Assembly (NCBI GenBank): GCA_017614795.1
Contig: JAGABD010000084.1
Location: 1-22,441, forward strand
Source of the DNA: Bacteroidales bacterium
GTDB taxonomy: Bacteria; Bacteroidota; Bacteroidia; Bacteroidales; UBA932
Direction of reading: 5' to 3'
Length of the DNA stretch: 22,441 bases
Positions within the stretch are counted from its first letter, which is position 1, and every line of letters begins with the position of its first letter. A program made the translations under genes and the position numbers. The notes beneath the pieces are model-generated. The model worked only from the letters and a program-made list of their open reading frames with translations, was not told where the DNA came from and ran no database searches. This document shows, piece by piece, positions 17,543-22,441 of this stretch.

Positions 17543-18238
17543 ATGAAAATGAAAGAGATGTGCGCGGCGGAGCGGCCGCGGGAAAAGATGATGGAACGCG
17601 GCCCGGGCGGACTCGGGAATGCCGAGCTGCTGGCGGTCCTCCTGCGTACGGGCACAAGGGAAGAAAGTGCAGTAGATTTGGCCCAGAAGCTGTTGAAAAT
17701 GGCGGGCGGAAGCCTTGTCCGGCTCTTCGGGTGGAATGCCGCGAAGCTGTGCGCCATTCCCGGAATAGGTCCTTACAAGGCTGCGGGGGTGCTGGCGGCA
17801 TTCGAACTCGGCCGCCGATTCCTGCAGGAGGGCGCCCCGGTGGAGAAACGGCCGCTCCTTACGGCGAGAATGGTTTACGACCTGATGGCTCCGGTGCTGA
17901 AGGGGCTGGACCACGAGGAGTGCTGGGTGCTTGGGTTCAATGTGTCCTGCTATCTGGTCGGCAGGCAGAAGCTCACCCAGGGTGCGATGAACTCAACTGT
18001 AATCGACTCCCGCCAGGTGCTCAAAGCCGCGCTGGACTGGGGCGCGCACTCCATAGTGCTGATGCATAACCATCCTTCCGGCAATCCCCGTCCGGGCCCT
18101 GAGGACATCCGCCAAACCGAACGCGTCAAGCAGGCCTGCAGCGCCTTCGGCATCCAGCTAACCGACCACATCGTCTTCGCCGACGACTCCTTCTTCAGCT
18201 TCGCCGACGATCGCCTCTATTCTGCGACAGGGGGTTGA
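17543..18238 (+). CDS. radC: RadC family JAB/MPN-domain protein
   Basis: RadC proteins carry a JAMM metalloprotease-like fold. Their role is unsettled: early links to DNA repair have not held up, and many copies sit on mobile elements. The protein has 231 aa, full length. A helix-hairpin-helix region with AIPGIGPYKA lies at about residues 71-80. The JAMM motif MHNHPSGNPRPGPED gives metal ligands His175, His177 and Asp188, and the N-terminal ERPREKMMERGPGGLGNAEL is the usual family start. It is divergent from the RAYT gene across a 131-bp A/T-rich gap, with no convincing promoter box on this strand. The bidirectional hairpin at 18388-18419 probably ends its transcript. Confidence 0.93.
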   Translation: MKMKEMCAAERPREKMMERGPGGLGNAELLAVLLRTGTREESAVDLAQKLLKMAGGSLVRLFGWNAAKLCAIPGIGPYKAAGVLAAFELGRRFLQEGAPVEKRPLLTARMVYDLMAPVLKGLDHEECWVLGFNVSCYLVGRQKLTQGAMNSTVIDSRQVLKAALDWGAHSIVLMHNHPSGNPRPGPEDIRQTERVKQACSAFGIQLTDHIVFADDSFFSFADDRLYSATGG

Positions 18239-18334
18239 GAGGCAAAGCCCCACTTGCACCCGCCAACAAATGAGCGCATCAGCGCGAACGGCGAAGGCCG
18301 GTCCGAAGGACTGAGGCCCAGAGCCGCAGGGTAC

Positions 18335-18354
18335 ATTAGGGGCGGGCCCCTAAT
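18335..18354. repeat. Perfect short palindrome downstream of radC
   Basis: ATTAGGGG and CCCCTAAT flank CGGG, an 8-bp stem with a 4-nt loop. It lies about 100 bp after the radC stop and is the first of three closely spaced hairpins before tRNA-His. It has no T-run on the plus strand, so it is not by itself an intrinsic terminator. Confidence 0.6.
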
Positions 18355-18362
18355 AAAAGGTT

Positions 18363-18382
18363 TTTCGGCGCTCGCGCCGAAA
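18363..18382. repeat. Second hairpin between radC and tRNA-His
   Basis: TTTCGGCG and CGCCGAAA pair around CTCG, an 8-bp perfect stem. It is 5 bp from the terminator hairpin. Its role is unknown; it may be a remnant of a small repeat. Confidence 0.55.
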
Positions 18383-18387
18383 GCACC

Positions 18388-18419
18388 AAAAAAGGAGAAG
18401 CGGCATGCTTCTCCTTTTT
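18388..18419. terminator. Bidirectional intrinsic terminator of tRNA-His and radC
   Basis: The stem AAAAAGGAGAAGC / GCTTCTCCTTTTT has 13 perfect pairs and a 5-nt loop. On the minus strand it starts at the tRNA 3' CCA and ends in a six-T run. On the plus strand it ends in five Ts, in the right place to stop radC transcription. Confidence 0.85.
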
Positions 18420-18495
18420 GGGGTGCAATGTGGGGCTCGAACCCACGACAACCAGAACCACAATCTGGGACTCTACCAACTGAGCTAATTGCACC
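18419..18495 (-). tRNA. tRNA-His (anticodon GTG), CCA encoded
   Basis: The cloverleaf folds completely. The acceptor stem is GTGCAAT/ATTGCAC, with the extra G at -1 facing C73, the identity element of histidine tRNA. The anticodon loop TTGTGGT is closed by CCAGA/TCTGG, so the anticodon is GTG. The T arm is GTGGG TTCGAGC CCCAC. The 3' CCA is in the DNA (18419-18421). A matching promoter lies upstream and a strong terminator directly downstream. Confidence 0.95.
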
Positions 18496-18515
18496 ATGTA
18501 GCCCCGAAGGGACTG

Positions 18516-18546
18516 CAAAGGTACAAAAATATTTTAACTGGACAAT
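18516..18546 (-). promoter_or_regulatory. Promoter of tRNA-His
   Basis: The -7 box TACCTTTG is at 18516-18523. An ATTG at 18543-18546, separated by 19 nt, fits the -33 element (consensus TTTG). The -7 box ends 20 nt before the tRNA 5' end. Confidence 0.65.
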
Positions 18547-18563
18547 AGCTCGGGGCATTTTTG

Positions 18564-18571
18564 TATCTTTG
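18564..18571 (+). promoter_or_regulatory. -7 box of the carboxyltransferase gene
   Basis: TATCTTTG matches TAnnTTTG and ends 7 nt before the ATG at 18579, so the transcript may have almost no leader. No clear -33 TTTG is seen at the usual distance. Confidence 0.55.
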
Positions 18572-18578
18572 TGTCGCT

Positions 18579-20360
18579 ATGGCAAGAGAAATCAAGTTCT
18601 CCCTGGTCTACAGGGATATGTGGCAGTCTTCCGGCAAGTATGTGCCGAGGGTGGACCAGTTGGTCCGCGTAGCGCCGGCGATCATCGATATGGGAGTGTT
18701 CGACCGCGTCGAGACCAACGGCGGCGCCTTCGAGCAGGTAAACCTGCTTTTCGGGGAAAACCCGAACACTGCCGTGTGGCAGTGGACGGCGCCGTTTCAT
18801 AAGGCCGGCATCCAGACCCACATGCTTGAAAGGGGACTTAACGCTCTCCGGATGAACCCCGTTCCCGCCGACGTGCGCGAACTTATGTTCAAGGTCAAGA
18901 AAGCCCAGGGCACTGACATCGCCCGTTCTTTCTGCGGACTCAACGACCACAGGAACCTCCGCCTCAGCGTGGAATACGCCAAAAAGGCCGGAATGATTTC
19001 CCAGGCCGCGCTTTCCATCACAAACAGCCCCGTACATACTGTGGAGTATTATATGGGCGTGGTGGACAAACTCGTCGAGTACGGCACCGACGAAATCTGC
19101 CTCAAGGATATGGCAGGCATCGGCCGCCCGACTTTCCTGGCTCGACTGACATCCGAAATCAAGAAGAAATACCCGCACATCGCCGTGCAGTATCACGGTC
19201 ATTGCGGGCCTGGTTTCTCGCCGGCATCGATGCTGGAAGTAGCTCGCGCCGGAGCCGACTGTCTCGACGTGGCGGTGGAGCCCCTCTCCTGGGGGAAGGT
19301 GCATCCCGACGTGATCACCATCCGCGAAATGCTCCGCGCCGACGGCTTCCTCGTGAAAGATATCAATATGGACGCCTATATGCAGGTGCGCGCTCTCACG
19401 CAGGAGTTCATCGACGATTTTCTCGGATACTGGATCAACCCAGCGAACAAGGTGATGACCTCGCTGCTGGTGGGCTGCGGCCTTCCCGGCGGAATGATGG
19501 GTTCGATGATGGCGGACCTCAAGCCGTTCCTGGGCGCGATCAACGCGGCTGAACGTGCGGCAGGCAGGCCCGAAATCACGCTCGACGCACTGATGGTCAA
19601 GCTTTTCGAAGAAGTGCAGTACGTATGGCCCAGACTCGGATATCCTCCGCTCGTGACACCTTTCAGCCAGTATGTGAAGAACACCGCCCTGATGAACCTG
19701 CTCGACACTCTCAAGGGCAAACCCCGCTGGAGTTCCATCGACAGGGATACCTGGGGGATGATTCTCGGCAAGATGGGCCGCCTTCCCGGCGAACTCGCTC
19801 CGGAGATCGTCGCGCTTGCAAAGGAAAAGGGCTTCGAATTCTACGAGGGCAATCCTCAGGACGAGTATCCAGACGAACTGCCCAAGTTCGAGGCGATGAT
19901 GCGCGAAGAAGGCTGGGAGGAGGGTCCCGACCGCGAAGAGCTCTTCGAGCTTGCAATGCACGAACGCCAGTACCGCGACTACCGCAGCGGCATAGCCAAG
20001 CAGCGTTTCAACGAGGAGTTGGAAGAATTCCGCGCAAAGGCCGGAGCCCCGATAGTGGTCAAGCGCCCCGTGGTGGAACTACCGGAATTCGATGCGGAAG
20101 AGTTCCTGAAGCAGCACCCGAAAGCAATCGCGGTCCAGGCTCCCGTCAAGGGCCGTATGCTATGGGGCGTAGATGTGGACGATGCATCCGCCGCACCCGT
20201 GGCCGGCACCAAAGTGGAAGCCGGCAAGGCCGTCGGTTTCGTGGATACCTACTACGGCCACGAAGAAGTCGTTCCGGCCGTATCAGGCCGCATCCTCGCC
20301 GTTATGGCTCCCCAGGGCAAAGAGGTAGTCAAAGGCGAGATCGTCGCATTTATCCAGTAA
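18579..20360 (+). CDS. Pyruvate carboxylase B/oxaloacetate decarboxylase alpha-type carboxyltransferase
   Basis: It is a 593-aa protein with a DRE-TIM-like carboxyltransferase barrel and a C-terminal biotinyl/lipoyl-like domain. Metal-site residues match the transcarboxylase 5S/pyruvate carboxylase family: Asp13 in VYRDMWQS, Lys176 in LKDMAG (the carbamylated lysine) and His206/His208 in YHGHCG. The family moves carboxyl groups between biotin and pyruvate/oxaloacetate. The C-terminal fold (about 521-593) begins APVKGRMLWGV and ends VVKGEIVAFIQ, but the place of the biotinylation motif (A/S)MKM reads DTYYG, without lysine. No biotin carboxylase or membrane decarboxylase subunit is nearby. The upstream TTG at 18561 is rejected because the promoter box would be inside the gene. 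The reaction in vivo is uncertain. Confidence 0.85.
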   Translation: MAREIKFSLVYRDMWQSSGKYVPRVDQLVRVAPAIIDMGVFDRVETNGGAFEQVNLLFGENPNTAVWQWTAPFHKAGIQTHMLERGLNALRMNPVPADVRELMFKVKKAQGTDIARSFCGLNDHRNLRLSVEYAKKAGMISQAALSITNSPVHTVEYYMGVVDKLVEYGTDEICLKDMAGIGRPTFLARLTSEIKKKYPHIAVQYHGHCGPGFSPASMLEVARAGADCLDVAVEPLSWGKVHPDVITIREMLRADGFLVKDINMDAYMQVRALTQEFIDDFLGYWINPANKVMTSLLVGCGLPGGMMGSMMADLKPFLGAINAAERAAGRPEITLDALMVKLFEEVQYVWPRLGYPPLVTPFSQYVKNTALMNLLDTLKGKPRWSSIDRDTWGMILGKMGRLPGELAPEIVALAKEKGFEFYEGNPQDEYPDELPKFEAMMREEGWEEGPDREELFELAMHERQYRDYRSGIAKQRFNEELEEFRAKAGAPIVVKRPVVELPEFDAEEFLKQHPKAIAVQAPVKGRMLWGVDVDDASAAPVAGTKVEAGKAVGFVDTYYGHEEVVPAVSGRILAVMAPQGKEVVKGEIVAFIQ

Positions 20361-20371
20361 AGGATTTTTTT

Positions 20372-21328
20372 TCAGTGTTTCAGGGTTTTTGCGAGGGCAA
20401 AAACCGAGGGTGACAGGTGGCAGTAGCCGCCGGGGTTCTTGTCGAGATAGTCCTGGTGGTATTCGTCGGCAGGATAGAAGGATGAAAGGGGCAGAAGTTC
20501 CACCGGCAGAGAATCGACGCCGAGTTCGTGCCGGACACGCCCGAAGACCTTTTCCAAAACAGGCAGATCAGCCTCATCTCCGTAATAAATGCCGGTGCGG
20601 TAGCGGGTACCTTCGTCCCCGCCCTGTTTGTTCAGGCTGAGGGGATCGATAATCTTGAAATACAGGTCTGCCAGTTCTTCAAGCGAAACCCTTTCGGGAT
20701 TGTATCGGACATGCACGCATTCGGCGTGGCCGGTGGTGTCGGTATAGACCTGCTCATAGCTCGGATTCGGGACCCGGCCATTGGCAAAACCGACCTCCGT
20801 AAAGTCCACGCCATCAATAAGTTTGAAGAATTTCTGCGCTCCCCAGAAGCAACCGGCCGCAAACCAGATTTCGCGCTGCGGTCCACACGTCTGAGCAGCG
20901 ATTCTTTCCAGCCAGATTCGGTCGATCTCGTCGAAAGACGCAAGCTCCCGGCTGTCGATGTCCAGAACTGCCGCAATGTCGTTATTATGCCACACCGGAA
21001 CGACTATCTCGCTGCGGCTTTCGCTCGAACATGCTATGTGGCCCGGGAACTTCTCCACATCCGGAACTACTACCGTACGCCTCTCCGACAACGCTGTCCC
21101 GCAGACGCCCTTGCCCTTCTTTATCCTGTAGCACGCGACAGGTCCCTGAAACGGACCGAGCACCAGTTCTTCCCCTTCAACCCTGTAGAACCCAGTCCAC
21201 CAGAATCCCATCTCCCGGTGAAGCAGCGCGGCGATGTTAGCCATCCTGGCAATCACATCACTCTCGCCCGCCACCAACGCTTCCGCCTGTCGCAGCAGTT
21301 CGCGGTATTTCTGTTCCTTGTCAATCAT
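20372..21328 (-). CDS. Fusion of free methionine-R-sulfoxide reductase (GAF) and MsrA
   Basis: This 318-aa protein joins two repair enzymes. Residues 1 to about 148 form a GAF domain of the fRMsr/MsrC (YebR) type, with LVLGPFQGPVACYRI, GKGVCGTA and GHIACSS. Cys66, Cys76 and Cys100 correspond to the three conserved cysteines; Cys100 would be the nucleophile. Residues about 152-318 are MsrA, with GCFWG (nucleophile Cys160), GHAE (200-203), DEYHQDYLDKNP and a C-terminal Cys303 that could resolve the disulfide. Together they would reduce free methionine-R-sulfoxide and methionine-S-sulfoxide. The junction has almost no linker. It is convergent with the carboxyltransferase gene, with an 11-bp gap. 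The ATG at 21328 is 7 nt after a -7 box. Confidence 0.92.
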   Translation of the reverse strand: MIDKEQKYRELLRQAEALVAGESDVIARMANIAALLHREMGFWWTGFYRVEGEELVLGPFQGPVACYRIKKGKGVCGTALSERRTVVVPDVEKFPGHIACSSESRSEIVVPVWHNNDIAAVLDIDSRELASFDEIDRIWLERIAAQTCGPQREIWFAAGCFWGAQKFFKLIDGVDFTEVGFANGRVPNPSYEQVYTDTTGHAECVHVRYNPERVSLEELADLYFKIIDPLSLNKQGGDEGTRYRTGIYYGDEADLPVLEKVFGRVRHELGVDSLPVELLPLSSFYPADEYHQDYLDKNPGGYCHLSPSVFALAKTLKH

Positions 21329-21335
21329 CCGACTT

Positions 21336-21343
21336 CAAAGATA
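21336..21343 (-). promoter_or_regulatory. -7 box of the msr fusion gene, beside array B
   Basis: The minus strand reads TATCTTTG, exact to TAnnTTTG, 7 nt before the ATG. Array B starts 23 bp further upstream (21367), where the -33 element would be expected. No TTTG is seen there. Confidence 0.6.
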
Positions 21344-21366
21344 GCAGTAATTCCGATTTCTACTCA

Positions 21367-21560
21367 GGACCTTTTGCAAAAAAGGCGAAAAATGTAGAAG
21401 GTCCTGCCAAATTTCGGGGGACCTTTTACGATATAAGGGGAATATGTTAAAGGTCCTGCCTTTTTTGAGGGGACCTTTAGCAAAATAGGGCCAAAATGCA
21501 AAAGGTCCCGCCATTTTCGAGGGGACCTTTAGCAAAAACCGGCCAAAACGCAAAAGGTCC
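21367..21560 (+). repeat. Array B: four 38-bp palindromic units, 52-bp period
   Basis: Units start at 21367, 21419, 21471 and 21523. Each is exactly 38 bp with 11-bp arms (GGACCTTTTGC-like and GCAAAAGGTCC-like), separated by 14-bp spacers. It is inverted relative to array A: units 1-3 here align with the reverse complement of the three units there, and spacers are also similar. Positions 21410-21465 are identical to the reverse complement of 16411-16466. Units 1, 3 and 4 have A-rich centres, most with a GGCC core, whereas unit 2 has the different centre GATATAAGGGGAATAT. The array lies between the esterase stop and the msr promoter. Confidence 0.9.
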
Positions 21561-21678
21561 CTGGCGAGACAAAGCTAAGGGGCCTTTCGTCGGCGAGGGC
21601 GTCGCCGTGCGAGAGCGTTTTCGGGTCGCGGGGGAGATTTCGGAGGCGAAGCCGACGCGGAGGAGGAGGCAGTCGGGC
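21561..21678. other. GC-rich gap between array B and the esterase gene
   Basis: No gene is seen. The first 15 bp still match the flank of array A (see 16244-16269). GGCGA-GGGCG-TCGCC at 21593-21607 can form a small hairpin. No intrinsic terminator with a T-run follows the esterase stop. Confidence 0.4.
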
Positions 21679-22441
21679 CTATTCCTTCCCAGCCTGGTCC
21701 TTCAGGAAGCGGCCGAGGTCGGCGTAGAAGACCTCGCGGTACTGCTGGAGGCGGTCGGGTTCCCAGGGCTCGTGGTAGAAGCCCCAGCCGTGGCCGCCGA
21801 TGGGGTAGACGTGCATCTGGCAGGGGACATTATGCTCCTGGAGGGCCTGGAAGTACATAAAGCTGTTCACCGGGGGCACCACGTTGTCATACGAGCTGAG
21901 CGCGATGAAGGTTTCGGGAGTGTCGGGAGTGACCTGCTTCTGGGGAGAATAGAGATCCACGATTTCCTGGGAAGGAATCTCTCCGAGAAGACCGTGACGG
22001 GTTCCTATGTGGGTGACGCTGAGGGTACCCAGGTCAATGACGGGATAAATCAGAATCGAGAAGTCGGGACGGGTGATCTCGTCGAGGTAGAGGGTCGATG
22101 CGGTAGCGGCCAGATGTCCTCCGGCGGAATAGCCCATCACACCGATTTTGTCGCTGCCCCATTCCTTGGCATGGGCACGGCAGTAGCGGAAGGCATTCTG
22201 CACGTCGGTGAGGGGAACGGTGCGGTGGTAGTTGGGCAGGCGGTAATTTACGCTGCAGACCGTAACTCCCTGGCTTGTAAGCCATTCGGCGGCGCACATA
22301 CCCTCATTTATGGAAGATACGATCTGATAGCCGCCGCCCGGGCAGTTCACTATGCAGAGTCCGTTGGGCTTCTTCGGGAAATAGATGTCCACGCGGGCGC
22401 TGTCGCCGATGTTGGAAATGTGGCCGTTAGCGGGGTTGTAC
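21679..22441 (-). CDS. Alpha/beta-hydrolase esterase, N-terminus beyond right edge
   Basis: About 253 residues are visible. The frame is open to the right edge, so the true start lies outside; the GTG at 22392 is internal. PGGGY is the oxyanion-hole region, GYSAGGHLA holds the serine nucleophile, SSYDNVVPP gives a candidate aspartate, and GGHGWG gives the histidine, so the triad is complete. The pattern is that of the BD-FAE/acetyl-xylan-esterase-like group of small carbohydrate esterases, common in gut Bacteroidota. Substrate is not known. Whether a signal peptide is present cannot be seen. It ends 118 bp from array B. Confidence 0.85.
   Translation of the reverse strand, partial: YNPANGHISNIGDSARVDIYFPKKPNGLCIVNCPGGGYQIVSSINEGMCAAEWLTSQGVTVCSVNYRLPNYHRTVPLTDVQNAFRYCRAHAKEWGSDKIGVMGYSAGGHLAATASTLYLDEITRPDFSILIYPVIDLGTLSVTHIGTRHGLLGEIPSQEIVDLYSPQKQVTPDTPETFIALSSYDNVVPPVNSFMYFQALQEHNVPCQMHVYPIGGHGWGFYHEPWEPDRLQQYREVFYADLGRFLKDQAGKE

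Noticed and set aside
17412..17801. 130-residue N-terminal extension of the RAYT
   Set aside because: It would run antisense through radC and across the promoter gap. The family N-terminus fits the ATG at 17411.
18561..18578. Upstream TTG start for the carboxyltransferase
   Set aside because: It would place the -7 box TATCTTTG within the coding region. The ATG at 18579 begins with the family sequence MAREIKFSL.
20361..20371. Terminator between the convergent carboxyltransferase and msr genes
   Set aside because: There is a T-run but no hairpin in the 11-bp gap.
21367..21560. CRISPR array
   Set aside because: There is regular spacing, but units are diverged palindromes, the spacers and unit centres are conserved between the two arrays, only three or four units exist, and no cas gene is present.
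16509..21560. A composite transposon bounded by arrays A and B as inverted repeats
   Set aside because: The segment between contains ordinary chromosomal genes including tRNA-His, and I see no target-site duplication or second transposase. Two independent insertions of the array are simpler.

Overview
This window looks like a chromosome segment from a fairly GC-rich member of the Bacteroidota, probably Bacteroidales. The evidence is the TAnnTTTG -7 promoter boxes typical of that phylum in front of several genes, the gene order of the division cluster, an FtsI with a C-terminal PASTA domain, and protein sequences of Bacteroidales type. I cannot name a genus from the sequence alone.

Positions 1-16024 (all minus strand, read right to left) hold a nearly complete dcw cluster for peptidoglycan precursor synthesis and division: mraZ, rsmH, a small ftsL-like gene, ftsI, murE, mraY, murD, ftsW, murG, murC, ftsQ, ftsA, ftsZ. 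The 5' part of gltX (glutamyl-tRNA synthetase) is fused to its end by an 8-nt overlap. Six junctions are 4-nt ATGA overlaps and the rest are very short, so this is one tightly coupled operon. Its promoter lies just upstream of mraZ and carries four TGGAA boxes at an exact 10-bp period, which fits autoregulation by MraZ.

Positions 16025-17542 hold the accessory part: a GC-rich gene-free stretch, a 52-bp-period array of 38-bp palindromes (array A), and a RAYT (REP-associated, IS200-like Y1 HUH transposase). The RAYT stop codon overlaps the first base of the array. A second array of the same element (array B, four units, inverted) lies about 4.9 kb away at 21367-21560, next to the promoter of an msr gene. 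Array units share arm sequence, exact 38-bp length and exact 14-bp spacers. The second unit and its flanks are identical over 56 bp between the two arrays. This RAYT plus hairpin-array pair is the most unusual system in the window.

Positions 17543-22441 hold radC (plus), tRNA-His with a strong bidirectional terminator (minus), a pyruvate carboxylase/oxaloacetate decarboxylase-type carboxyltransferase whose C-terminal biotinyl-like domain lacks the acceptor lysine (plus), a fusion of free-methionine-R-sulfoxide reductase with MsrA (minus), and a partial alpha/beta-hydrolase esterase running off the right edge (minus).
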